From NCBI GenBank assembly GCA_018894105.1, contig CM032128.1, positions 18,767,001 through 18,831,000 on the forward strand: DNA of 64,000 bases. The letters run 5' to 3'. Position numbers and translations under genes: made by a program. The first letter of the stretch is position 1, and each line of letters begins with the position of its first letter. Source of the stretch: Jacaranda mimosifolia. Lineage: Eukaryota; Streptophyta; Magnoliopsida; Lamiales; Bignoniaceae. The notes beneath the pieces were generated by a model. That model had not been told where the DNA came from, searched no databases, and saw only the letters and a program-made list of their open reading frames with translations. Positions 50,795 through 62,256 of the stretch are shown in pieces.

Positions 50795-51600
50795 GTTAAC
50801 TTTTGTACCTCTATACGGGATAATTGTACTTGATTTCTTCGCATTTGCGCCTCACTTGGGCAATGAAGTAGGTGATTTAGCGTGAAATTAGCATTCTTGC
50901 ATGTTGTCCGAGACATAGTTAACTTTTGTACCTCAATACGGGATAATTGTACTTGATTTCTTCGCATTTGCGCCTCACTTGGGCAATGAAGCAGGTGATT
51001 TACCGTGAAATTAGCATTCTTGCATGTTGTCCGAGACATAGTTAACTTTTGTATCTCAATACAGGATAATTGTACTTGATTTCTTCGCATTTGCGCCTCA
51101 CTTGGGCAATGAAGCAGGTGATTTAATGTGAAATTAGCATTCTTGCATGTTGTCCGAGACATAGTTAACTTTTGTACCTCTATACAGGATAATTGTACTT
51201 GATTTCTTTGCATTTGCACATCACTTGGGCAATGAAGCAGATGATTTAGCGTGAAATTAGCATTCTTGCATGTTGTCCGAGACATTGTTAACTTTTGTAC
51301 CTCTATACGGGATAATTGTACTTGATTTCTTCGCATTTGCACCTCACTTGGGCAATGAAGCAAGTGATTTAGCGTGAAATTAGCATTATTGCATGTTGTC
51401 CAAGACATAGTTAACTTTTGTACCTCTATACGGTATAATTATACTTGATTTCTTCGCATTTGCACCTCACTTGGGCAATGAAGCAGGTGATTTAGCGTGA
51501 AATTAGCATTCTTGCATGTTGTCCGAGACATAGTTAACTTTTGTACCTCTATACGGGATAATTGTACTTGATTTCTTCGCATTTGCGCCTCACTTGGACA
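50795..51600 (+). repeat. 123-bp tandem array, 6.5 copies
   Basis: The marker gttaacttttgtacct starts at 50795, 50918, 51041, 51164, 51287, 51410 and 51533, an exact 123-bp period. It begins 2 bases after the transposase stop codon and lies between the convergent genes. Because 123 is a multiple of 3, a minus-strand frame stays open (50731-51408) as a 41-residue repeat. Confidence 0.96.
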
Positions 51601-53259
51601 ACTTTGTACTTAATTAATATCTTGGTAGTTTTACTAATATTTTTGAATTGAAATTTGTTCAAAGATTTGATTTTTAATTCTTGGTAATTAATAACCAAAC
51701 TATTGAAGTATGTGTCCAATATTTATCATATGAATAAAATAATATTAAAATTTTTAAGTTGTTAATCACTAGTGCTCAACGGATAAATGTTATCAATCGC
51801 AGTAATGAAAGAATACTTATGCTTTCAAAGATGTAACGAAATGAGAATTTGACGATGCTATCCACCCTATCATCCGTACAAATTCGTACTTCACCAGATC
51901 CGACAATCTCAAATTATTGTACTTGCCCATCATTACAATTATTGGAGAATAATTATTCAATTTGAATAAGTGTACTTCAAGAAAACAAATCTTATACTTG
52001 GATTGTCCGATTTTATACTTCATCTCTCCGGAATTGTACTTCGTTTGTACTTCCCTGCCCAGTTGCAATTGGATTTAAGTTATAAATAATTAATGAAAAA
52101 TTACACTTACATATAAAATAATATTATAAACAAATTATACTTCAATTTATACATGTATTTATTTACATACAAGTGATTCAAATCCAGGAATTTTCATGAC
52201 TTAATATTGTATATGCCATTTTCGCACGATATTTATCAATTTCAATTGTTCTAGCATCCCTCCAGAACTCGGGGGTGTCTCTAAGAAAACATTCTGCCCA
52301 AAGGCATACATAGACACCACAATCCATTGTACCCACTTGCTGCCTGCCTTTTCTCGGCTTTATCTATTCATCCACATGACTCCCCAATGAAAGCTTCATG
52401 TACCGAGAATAGAATGAAGCCTTCAAAAATATTGATCAGTTGTTGACTCCATTAATTTATGAAGAAATCATAGGGAAAGAAAGAAAACTTACAATGGCAA
52501 TAGCTATCGGTTTGTATCTGGAGGCCTTATTGAATTCATGTATAAGAAAGAGCGAGTCGAGGTGTCGAGGACAACCAAGAACCAGTGCTGGCGCCAAGTC
52601 TGTATAGGTATCGGTAGGATTATGTAACGACACTCGTTTAAAACATCCACCGTGAGCTCTTCCAAGTCTGTACAGGTGAAGTTGTTCAGTTTAGGCTTCA
52701 ACTCTACAAATTCTTCATCCGTAATATCCTTGATGTTGCGTTCCTCTAGTCGGTCTAATATATCAGCCTATGAAGTATAAAACAAATGGTTAGACTCATT
52801 TGTCACCGTGAACTAAATTAAGTTAGGAAACTGCCACATACCTACGCTATTGAGGACGTAAACCACACCTTGTGGTGACACTTCTTCCTAAAAGATGGGC
52901 TACATAATATCGACATGTAACAGTCCACTATGTCATCGGTAAGTTCTTTTCCAAATAAGAGCTCACAAAAGTTTTGTCCATCCAGAAATTGTCTTGCTCC
53001 TTCCCATACAGTCACCCTACACAATTGTTAATTGTTAGTTTAGATACCAATTTATCCAACAGAAAAATAATGAGCAAATTTTATTACCTCAAATTATCTC
53101 TTCTGACAAAGTTGTTGATGACTTCTCGCTTTTCTACTGGAATAAGAGCAAGACCTCTATAATCAGTCCTTCCTTTATAGGGATCGGCCATTCAGTCTTT
53201 GGGATGGTTGGTTCATCTGCCACTTGGAGTGGTTCATCTGCCACCTGGGGTACAAAACA

Positions 53260-54180
53260 CAGCACATAGGTACAAAGTATCAACTATTGAAATAGAAAAT
53301 ATAAGCACATGAAGTACAGATATCACCAACATGGTGTACAAAACTCAAGCACATTAGGTATAAAGTGTCAACTATTGAAGTAGAAAAGATCAGCACTTGA
53401 AGTACAGATATCACCAATATGGTGTACAAAACTCAAGCACATTAGGTATAAAGTGTCAACTATTGCAGTAAAAAAGATCAGCACTTGAAGTACAGATATC
53501 ACCAACATGGTGTACAAAACTCAAGCACATCAGGTATAAAGTGTCAATTATTGAAGTAAAAAAGATCAGCACTTGAAGTACAGATATCACCAACATGGTG
53601 TACAAAACTCAAGCACATTAGGTATAAAGTGTCAACTATTGAGGTAGAAAAGATCAGAACTTGAAGTACAGATATCACCAACATGGAGTACAAAAATTAA
53701 GCACATTAGGTATAAAGTGTCAACTATTGAGGTAGAAAAGATAAATACTTGAAGTATAGATATCACCAACATGGTGTACAAAACTCAAGCACATTAGGTA
53801 TAAAGTGTCAACTATTAAGGTAGAAAAGAGCAGAACTTGAAGTATAGATATCACCAACATGGAGTACAAAAATTAAGCACATTAGGTATAAAGTGTCAAC
53901 TATTGAGGTAGAAAAGATGAGCACTTGAAGTACAGATATCACCAACATGGTGTACAAAACTCCAGCACATTAGGTATAAAGTGTAAAGCACATAAGTACA
54001 GATATCACCAACATGGAGTACAAAACTCAAGCACATTAGGTATAAAGTGTAAAGCACAAAAGTACAAATATCACCAACATAGAGTACAAAACTTAAGCAC
54101 AATAGGTATAAAGTGTCAACTATTTAAGTAGAAAAGATAAGCACATAAGTGCAAGTATCACCAACATGAAGTATAAGACA
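53260..54180 (-). repeat. 88-bp higher-order minisatellite in Ulp1-like intron
   Basis: The marker caccaacatgg starts at 53324, then every 88 bp through 53940 (53412, 53500, 53588, 53676, 53764, 53852, 53940), then at 66-bp steps (54006, 54072) and 87 bp (54159). Each 88-bp unit is four related 22-bp monomers with gta at the same phase. The 66-bp units have lost one monomer. It lies between exon 4 and exon 5. Confidence 0.96.
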
Positions 54181-55929
54181 TCATTCATTAAGTGCAAATA
54201 TCAACCAATCAAGTATAAGATATCATAACATTTATTACAAACAGACAGTTTACAAATGAAATGCAAGTAGCAAAAAAATAAAACATTAAGTAGTGTACAA
54301 CACCTTCTTCTCTTCTTGTTCTTTGTTTTTTCGTGCACGAGGACGAGCACGATAGGTCTTTGTCACTTGTCTTCCTCTTTTGGCTAGTGTGGTGCTCGGG
54401 GGGCTGACAAAATCTGGAGATTTCTGTTTTGGCTTCCTGTCTCCTCGATTGCGCATATTTGTCACAATCGAGGACACGACATTTGCTATTTCAATCTCAG
54501 ATTACTCAAACTCAGCCGCTTGAATTGGTATATAATGTTCTGTCTTCAAAGGTAATAGGGAATCTAAATGATCATGACGTTGTTTGGTTTGACTTTCTTC
54601 ATCCAACATGTCTTCAGAATCATCCCCTTCTTTTTGTGCATCATTTACCAAATCAAGTTCCCCCTTATGCACATACTCACCAGCTTCCTTATCAAGCTCC
54701 ACCCCATCAGTCTCTTCATCAGTTAGATGCTCCTCCTCACCCTGCTCCTTCATTGCCATGTATTCGAATGAAGCAATTTTTTCTTTTAATGATTTAATTT
54801 CTTCACCTTTCGCTGTAATAACTGCTTCATTTATTGTATGATCACAGACATGGACTTCACTAATGGCAGTACTGGCAGCCTCTGATTTCTTGATCAAATA
54901 TGCCAATTCTAACTCCTCTGGAGCAGGGTTGAGGGCTACAACCTATTATAATGGAAATAATTATCAAATTCAAATTATTATACAAAAAACAAATAATGAA
55001 TTATTACAATTATTACCATATCTGCTGTAACTTGCTTCAATTTATTCTCTGCCTACTCCACATTTGTGAGAGTTTGCTATCCTTCCAGAGGTAAAAGCGT
55101 GGAAACTCAAACAAACTCACTGGTGAAGCCAGTGACGGGATGTGTTCATAAACCCATGCCTGTCATACATAAATCGAAAAATTATACTCACTTGAATATA
55201 AATATAATCAATGTCATTAGAAAAATGAAGCAAACACTTACCATCAAGCCGACTGTATACCCATCAACGTACTTCTTTCTTCTTTCTCCACCTACTCCTA
55301 AATGGTTCTTCATATCTTGCACAAGAAAACTGTATACAGCTATGCCCCATGCATACAGACCAACTCTAGACAAATTGTCCAACTATGGTAGGAGAAATCG
55401 TGGAGTCCAATAATTAGATGTTGGACACAGAATACAATTAAAAACAAAAACTATGTACAACCTACAAAAATTATTCAAGTCCTCCACACTATCCTTATAT
55501 ACATACTCCTCAAGTTTTTTTGCTATTTCAAATCTAGTTATATTCTGCAACTTTCCAGAAAAAAGGCGGTCAAAGGTTGAAGACTTCAACTTCAATGTTA
55601 TATCAACAGATTGCCCCATGTGTGGCAACCCTAAAACCATTGAAAATTCAGCTGCAAAAAAAGAAACCTCAACCCCCTCCGCAAAATGAAATGAGAGCTT
55701 TTTTGGGTCAAACCTCCTAACTATAGCTTCAAGCCGAATGAAGCTTGAACTTAACTTAGGCATATCCATGTATATATAGAAAATGGTCTTCTTCAATGCA
55801 TCAAAATGTTTGGACCCCATCTTGGACTTCACAAGCTCCAACTTACTCTGAAAATATTGGGGGGAGCAACGAGAACAGACCTCACAATGTCTTGGCTTTG
55901 CTGCAATGAGAAAAAAAAGAGTATATAAA

Positions 55930-57420
55930 CAGATAATAAACTAACAATTTTAGATAGAGTGTACTACACTTTCAGTTATTCTATACTTCATGCTTGAATT
56001 TTTTATATTACAGTTGCTTCTAAAATGTAATGCAGATATACAGATTATATACTAGAGTTCCATTTAATGTATACTGCATGCTTAAAGGTTTTATACTTCA
56101 GTTGCTTCTAAAATGTACTGCAGATATAAAGATTATATGCTACATTTTTAATTAATGTATAATGCAGGCTTGAATGTTTATGTACTAAGATGCTTCTAAA
56201 ATGTACTGCATACACTTATGCCTAAAGTGTACTGCCAGTTTGAATGTTTTATACTACATTTGTTTATAAAATGTACTTCACCTACAGAGATTTTATACTA
56301 CACTTTTGCCTAAAGTGTACTCCAGATGCTTCCAAAATGTAATGCAGCTATTCAAATTATATACTACATTTTGCCTAATGTATACTGCAAGCTTGAATGC
56401 TAAATACTACATACATTTGTTTCTAAAATGCACTGCAGCAACACAGATTATATACTACACTTATGACTAAAGTGTACTGTCAGTTTAAATATTTTATATT
56501 ACATTTGTCCCTGAAATGTACTGCACCTACAAAGATTTTATGCTACACTTTTGCCTAAAGTGTACTCCAAATGCCCTTAAATGTACTGCAGCTATGCAGA
56601 TTATATACTACATTTTCCCTAATGTGTACTGCAAGTTTGAATACTTTATACTACACATATGCCTAAATTGTACTGCCAGTTTGAATGTTTTATACTATAT
56701 TTGCTTCTAAAATGTACTGCATCTACAGAGATTTTATACTACACTTTTGCCTAAAGTGTACTCCAGATGCTTCTAAAATGTACTGTAGCTATTCAGATTA
56801 TATACTACCTTTTGCCTAATGTATACTGCAAGCTTGAATGCTTTATACTACATACATTTGTTTCTAAAATGTACTGCAGCAACACAGATTATATACTACA
56901 CTACGCCTAAAGTGTACTGTCAGTTTGAATGTTTTATACTACATTTGTTTCTAAATGTACTGCACCTACAGAGATTTTATGCTACACTTTTGCCTAAAGT
57001 GTACTCCAAATGCCCTAAAATGTTCTGCAGCTATGCAGATTATATACTACCTTTTCCCTAATGTGTACTGCAAGTTTGAATGCTTTATACTACACATATG
57101 CCTAAAGTGTACTGCCAGTTTGAATGCTTTATACTACATTTGCTTCTAAAATGTATTGCACCTACAGAGATTTTATACTACGCTTTTGCCTAAAGTGTAC
57201 TTCAGATGCCCCTAAAATGTACTGTAGTTATACAGATTATATACTACCTTTTCCCTAATGTGCACTGCAAGTCTGAATGCTTTATACTACACTTATGCCT
57301 AAAGTGTACTGCCAGTTTGAATGGTTTATACTACATTTGTTTCTATGTTACCCAGATTATATACTACACTTTTGCTGATGTGTACTGCATGCTTCGATGT
57401 TCTGTACCTACATATAACAC
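55930..57420 (-). repeat. 22-bp minisatellite in Ulp1-like intron 1
   Basis: On the plus strand tgtactgca, tatactaca and tgtactcca recur at exactly 22-bp spacing, grouped in fours of about 88 bp (for example 56710-56830). The intron is 55901-57693, and the array fills most of it. Open frames such as 56819-57061 and 57206-57451 arise from the repeats. Confidence 0.93.
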
Positions 57421-57984
57421 ACTACCACATTCAGATAGTTTTGTAATATAATTTCACCATATAATTTCAATTAAAAAGAAGTATAAAGCCCTAAAAGGTG
57501 AAGTGCAACTTTCATGACCTTCAAGTACAAATCAGAACTTCCCATCTCACAATAGAATCATATATATCAAATGGGTTCAAGTGTTTAATGACTAAAAAAT
57601 GAATAAAAACCCTAAACATGAGAAAATAGACAACAAATCAGTGTAACACTGAAAAATCACGGACATTTGAAGTTTCAAATGCAGAAAACATACCTTTGTT
57701 CCTTTTCGTCACTTCTTTTTGTACTTTGCTTCTTCTTGCCGCTGTTTTTCCTTCCATTATCGTAGAAAAATGGCAGAAATTTTGTTGCTGTTTTTTTTTT
57801 TTTTTTTAACTTCTTCTTCTCGCGTCAGTGGCAGAGGAATGGTTTCGCGCCCTTTTGTTTTGGCGCTTAGAGAAGTTGATTTCAGGCAAAAATATAGAAA
57901 AAGAAAGCGTTCTTCTTAAGAGATAACGCATTTCCCAGGTATTTTTATTGTTTTTTCCAGTTGCAAGGGTATACAAGTCTTTCT

Positions 57985-58110
57985 AAAAGACATGAGGAGT
58001 GATTCCTAACTTTTATGAAAAAGTGGGAAATTTAGTGTGTAAATATTTAAATGGGGACTGAACACTAAATTAAAAGTAGGTTGAGTGATTTTTTTCTAAT
58101 TAACTCTTTT
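57985..58110 (-). repeat. MULE right terminal inverted repeat
   Basis: On the minus strand this carries the same ordered blocks as the left end (atttaaa, cacactaaatttcccacttt, atcactcctcatg). The outer limit is uncertain by some tens of bases. Confidence 0.58.
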
Positions 58111-58618
58111 TTTAATATGATTAATTATGATAATATATTAAAAATATATGATAATAATTGCTTTAAATTCCTCTCACTTTATAAATAATTAGTGATTTTT
58201 TTGATATTTCATATGTGCCCTGAAATTTGTAGAATATAAAATAAAAAATACTTATTTAATGCATGTGTATGAACTACAATTCTTTTAATAATTTTAACAT
58301 ATTTATTAAAATTTTAGAATAAATAAAATAAAAAATGAGTTTAACTCCAAAAACGTGTTTTAGGAGATTTGCCAAAAGTAATCACCGCCTTTGGATAAGC
58401 AAATAAGCGATTTCTTTCTGCTGTCTCACAAATATACGGCACACCTCCTCCCCAAAAACACAACGGCTAATTCACCCCCAAACGGCTCTTCCTCTCAAAA
58501 CCCTTATCCCTTCCCATTCAAATTGGTGAAAATGCTTAATTTGGGGTTTAGGATTTGTTTTCTGCCCAAGTCCCTCATTCTTTATTACCCTTTCTCTTTC
58601 CCCTCCCAAGTCTCTCTC

Positions 58619-59025
58619 ATGGCGAATCGAACAGACCCGCCGGGGAAGGGCATAACGGGCGCGAACCTGCAAAATTTGGTTGAGAAAATTTTGAGGACTA
58701 AGATTTATCAGAGCACGTACTGGAAAGAGCAATGCTTTGGGCTGACGGCCGAGACGCCAGTCGACAAGGCTATGGAACTCGACCAACTCGGCAGCACCTA
58801 TGGTGGAAACCGCAAGCTCACCCCTTTCGTGTGCCTCATCATGAAGATGCTCCATATTCAGCCCGACAAGGAAATTGTTGTTGAGTTCATAAAAAATCAA
58901 GAGTCCTTGGAGCCTTTTATTTGCGACTTACAGGGACAGACATGGATGTTTATCGTTACCTGGAAACCTCTGTACAATGATTACTGAAAGGTAAGGCTCA
59001 AGCTAAATGATGTAAAATTCACGTT
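58619..59025 (+). pseudogene. PRP38: PRP38 (pre-mRNA splicing factor 38) N-terminal pseudogene
   Basis: From ATG 58619 the frame reads MANRTDPPGKGITGANLQNL, then KIYQSTYWKEQCFGLTAET and TPFVCLIMKMLHIQPDKEIV, the conserved start of plant PRP38, a component of the U4/U6.U5 tri-snRNP needed for spliceosome activation. After EFIKNQE several codons are missing. The frame then shifts (GAFYLRLTGTDMDVYRYLE), shifts again (PLYNDY) and meets a TGA at 58984. Homology fades after KVRLKLND near 59020. Continuity across about 400 bp without an intron suggests a retrocopy or a single large exon; I cannot tell which. The C-terminal half is absent. Confidence 0.88.
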
Positions 59026-59229
59026 CACACGTCCCGGACACGCCCATGAGGGGCTTTGTGATGATGTGGACACTTTGGATTTCTGGAGTGGGTTGTCTTC
59101 CCATGTTATGCAGCCTGGCTCAGAAGTTACTGAAAAAGAATGTTGGGAAACACAAGAACCAGACAATCAAGTTGTTACTACTGATGAAATTAGACAAGTG
59201 GGTCCTGGTGTTTCATGCCATTGTCAGGT
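59026..59229 (+). other. Exon-like open block, unrecognised
   Basis: This continues from the PRP38 piece in one frame: GLCDDVDTLDFWSGLSSHVM, then QVVTTDEIRQVGPGVSCHCQ, ending at a plausible donor (cag then gtgagc at 59230). It is GC-richer than its surroundings and reads like protein, but I do not recognise it and it does not resemble the C-terminal part of PRP38. Confidence 0.4.
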
Positions 59230-60686
59230 GAGCTTCAGCTCCTGCATAACCTTAAAATTATCTGTTGCGACAGTCTGCTGTCCTGTTTCAAGCCTCTGAT
59301 ATCTGTCTGTGCGCAGTATATTCCATAAATCTAGTTTGTGTAGTAACCATTTAATTTAAGGCATTAGGCATGTTCATTTGCCATGTGGGCGTGTGGACTC
59401 CTACTAGTTTGCACATAAATCAACGTGGATGATTGAAGTATGTGAATATTTTCATGTTTAGTGACCATATTAAGCTTATATCAAAAAGGAGCTTTTAGCA
59501 TGTAGACTTCATATCAAAATCATCTCTGTGCATTTTGTGTATTATGCTATATGTGGCTATGCTATTTGGATGTATTGTATTGTTTTAACATAACATGCAC
59601 ATAATATTTTGTTTCTACAAAAACCCTTACTATATGATCATAAAAATATGAATTTTATTTTTTCAGATCTATTTAAAAACAATTTAAATTTTGCTCACGA
59701 CCCTTGCTGACATGGCTATATATTAAAGAATTTTTGTTCGAATTCCCCCCACAATTTTAATAATAAATCACAGCTCATAATCCAATACGAATACTTGGGA
59801 TGGACATATACTATTCCTTTCCTTCTGGTGAAGTATGTGAATCAACATTTTTCTTTTTCCTTTTTAAATACAGATATATCTGTCTGAAATGGATGGACAG
59901 AAATGTGTGAACACACTGGAATAGGCATATATGCTACATTTATATGTGTTCTAGGGAAAAGGGTTTCTGTTGCCATGTGTTTTCAATTGGATTGGGTACC
60001 TTCTCATGGTGAAGTACTTGCTTACAACCAACAATAAGACCATGTATTTCCATGAGCTCAAATGAATCAGATGAATGATCAGTAATTATTATCTTCCTTT
60101 TGTCCAATAGTAAGGGCACTCATGCTTTCCAGCTTTGAAAGCTATCCTGGCTGTTTATATTTTATGAGTGACAAGACAATATAATTGGTTCAGATTATTG
60201 CTTTTGTCTGTTTTAATTATTATTTTAGTGTTTCCACATAAATTGCGGCGTGTTAGTCTTGAAATGGGAAAATGACATGAATATTTGTCTAACTAAACTC
60301 ATAATTCATGGCCATATTCAGTATTTTCATTAGTTGCTTCATAAGCTTAATATTCATTGCATGAGAATTTTCGATATAGAAATTTTTATTGCTTTAACAG
60401 ATTGTGTTCCTTAAATGTGTGTTAAGAAAATACAAAAATTGCTGCGTGTTTACGTTCCACTGCAAGTCAATTGTTTTTCTTACAAACAATTGAAATTAAT
60501 CATTTTATCACTTTAGTTTCAGTTTAAATACGTGTATGAATGTCGTATCCTTGTTGCTTCTGCTTCTTGTTTCTTGCTATTTGCTTAGGCTTTTAGGTTC
60601 TTATAATTTGAAAGCTAGCATTGTTGGTTGGATGATGGTTTTCATAAAACTAATTTTGCAGCATGCAATACTAGCTCAAGTCTAGA
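59230..60686. other. Intron-like region before the UBP fragment
   Basis: T-rich sequence with the composition of plant introns. No coding block or RNA gene was recognised. Confidence 0.4.
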
Positions 60687-62115
60687 GAAAATGATTGGGG
60701 ACTCACCTCTTTCATGTCTCCCAGCGAACTTTATGACCCTGGTCGAGGTTATCTTTTGAATGGTATTTTTATGGTTGAGGCCCGTGTTGTTGTGCATAGA
60801 GTTATTGATTATTAGTCACATGGCTCAAAAAACGAGACAGATTATATAGGGCTCAAGAATCAGGATGCTATTTGTTATATCAACTCTCTTCTCCAAACAC
60901 TATACCATATTCCTTCTTCAGAAAGGTTTGCAAATGAGCCTAGTATTGTCTCTTCTTTAACTTGGAGAAAGGACCTAATTTGGAATTTCATTGCAGGTTA
61001 TTTACCACATCCAACCACAAAAAATGATAATCCAATCTGGAAGCATCCGTTTGCCTCAGCAGGGTTTATTCTATAAGCTACAGTATAGTGATACCCGCGT
61101 AGCAACTAAGGAATTGACAAAGTCTTTTGGTTGTGATACACATGATTCCTTTATGCAGCATGATGTTCAAGAACTGAATAGAGTGCTTTGTGAAAAACTT
61201 GAAGACAAAATGAAGGTAATCTGCCAAAAAGCATAAGATCTTCTGCCCACTAAACAAATGAAAAGAAAAAGTTAAAAATCTTTTGCTTGTATGCTGTTGG
61301 AGGATTAGTTGCTTATTTTATTATTCATTTTTTTTTTCCAGGGAACAATAGTGAAGGAAATGATACGTCAAATGTTTGAGGGGCACCATATGAATTATAT
61401 AAAATGTATTAACATGGACTACAAATCAACGAGGAAGGAGTATTTTTATGGTATGCTTTTAAGACCCAACTTGAGTGACTTCAAATCGTGATGTGGGTGT
61501 TTGTCTATTGATATTTATACTTGTCTCAGATCTGTAGCTTCATGTCAAAGGATGTCAAGATATTTATGCTTCTTTTGACCAATACATAGAAGTGGAACAG
61601 CTAGAGGGTGACAACAAGTATCTTGCTAAACAATATGGATTTAAGGTTGGTAGTCTTCTATTTTCTTCATTTATTCGGGAGCATTTGAATAATACTGCAG
61701 TTAGGTGCACTTAGAAATTGGCAACTGTACAAAAATATGCTTCTTAAGAATTGATAACTTTTGCTGGGCCAAGAGATAAAACAAAATAGGGAAAATGAAG
61801 ACAAGAAAAAAGAGTAGTGCTGAGGGAATAACAATTATATATCTTTTTGAAGCTTATTTCTTGTAATTTACTAAAAGCAATTCATACCCATATTTTTATC
61901 TCTTTTTTTCTCTGGGAATAAAACGAGTTGTGAATTAGTGTAAATGAGTTTAAGTTCATTATTACAGTATTCTGCTTTTTGTTATTGGGATTTTTTTGCC
62001 ATTTTTATGTCTTAGTTAACTACATACTTTTTAGGATGCAAGGAAGGGTGCCCTTTTCATTGACTTCCCTTATCTTCTGCTTCAATTAAGAAGATTTGAA
62101 TATGATTTTGTTAAG
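60687..62115 (+). pseudogene. UBP12/UBP13-like ubiquitin-specific protease, fragment
   Basis: Five coding blocks follow the UBP12/13 protein in order. Block 1 (60687-60926) ends the MATH domain (ENDWGLTSFMSPSELYDPGR) and enters the catalytic domain (GLKNQDAICYINSLLQTLYH), keeping the active-site Cys but with Gly-to-Asp before it. Block 2 (60997-61215) contains KSFGCDTHDSFMQHDVQELN. Block 3 (61342-61450) contains FEGHHMNYIKCINMDYKSTR. Block 4 (61530-61645) contains YIEVEQLEGDNKYLAKQYGF. Block 5 (62035-62115) contains FIDFPYLLLQLRRFEYDF. Introns have GT/AG edges, so it derives from genomic DNA and not from mRNA. Stops in block 1 (DY then TAG) and at the start of block 4 (DL then TAG) show decay. 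The enzyme removes ubiquitin. The His box is absent. Confidence 0.88.
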
Positions 62116-62256
62116 GTAAATGTTTATCTAGAAGCCTCCTACTAGACTTAGCTCTTATGTATCATATGCATACACTACCGTGTTTTAATTTTGTTAGACT
62201 TATTGATAACTGGTGAATTAGGTTGATGGTGTGGACAAGGAAGAAGAGACCCAGTT

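Larger units (their letters stand above)
52170..57757 (-). pseudogene. Ulp1-like (C48) cysteine protease gene of the MULE
   Basis: Exon 1 (57757-57694) reads MEGKTAARRSKVQKEVTKRN and ends at a GT donor. Exon 2 (55900-55242) joins in frame after ttgcag and encodes a DUF1985-like domain, with VSFFAAEFSMVLGLPHMG and ERRKKYVDGYTVGLM. Exon 3 (from 55159) continues in frame with AWVYEHIPSLASPV. Exon 4 (about 54945-54290) is an acidic linker and a basic stretch. Later exons (53245-53091, about 53017-52849, 52768-52500, about 52330-52170) hold the peptidase: HWFLVVLDTST (catalytic His), FLYMNSIRP (Asn where Asp is usual) and QQVGTMDCGVYVC (Gln and Cys). Relatives act on ubiquitin-like modifiers. An in-frame TAG near 55388 and frameshifts near 53165 and 55060 mark decay. 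Confidence 0.85.
45392..58110. mobile_element. MULE transposon of Kaonashi (KI) type
   Basis: This 12.7-kb element has two convergent genes, a plus-strand MuDR-family transposase (45785-50793) and a minus-strand Ulp1-like protease gene (57757 down to about 52170). MULEs carrying Ulp1-like genes are known in plants as Kaonashi elements. The ends are imperfect long inverted repeats. On the left, atttaaaag then cactttccacttttgtgat and atcactccccactc occur at 45392-45505. The right end, read on the minus strand from about 58080, has atttaaata, cacactaaatttcccacttt and atcactcctcatgtc. Exact ends and the 9-10 bp duplication could not be fixed because both borders are T-rich. Stops show it is not autonomous now. 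Confidence 0.82.

Noticed and set aside
50731..51408. 225-codon minus-strand open frame as a repeat protein gene
   Set aside because: It is explained by the 123-bp tandem array having a period divisible by three; no start context, domain or support for translation. Kept only as an observation on the array.
53260..54180. CRISPR-like regular repeats
   Set aside because: Repeats are contiguous with no unique spacers, in a plant element with introns; this is a minisatellite.
56516..57451. Series of cysteine- and tyrosine-rich open frames as small secreted peptides
   Set aside because: They are read-throughs of the 22-bp intronic repeat.
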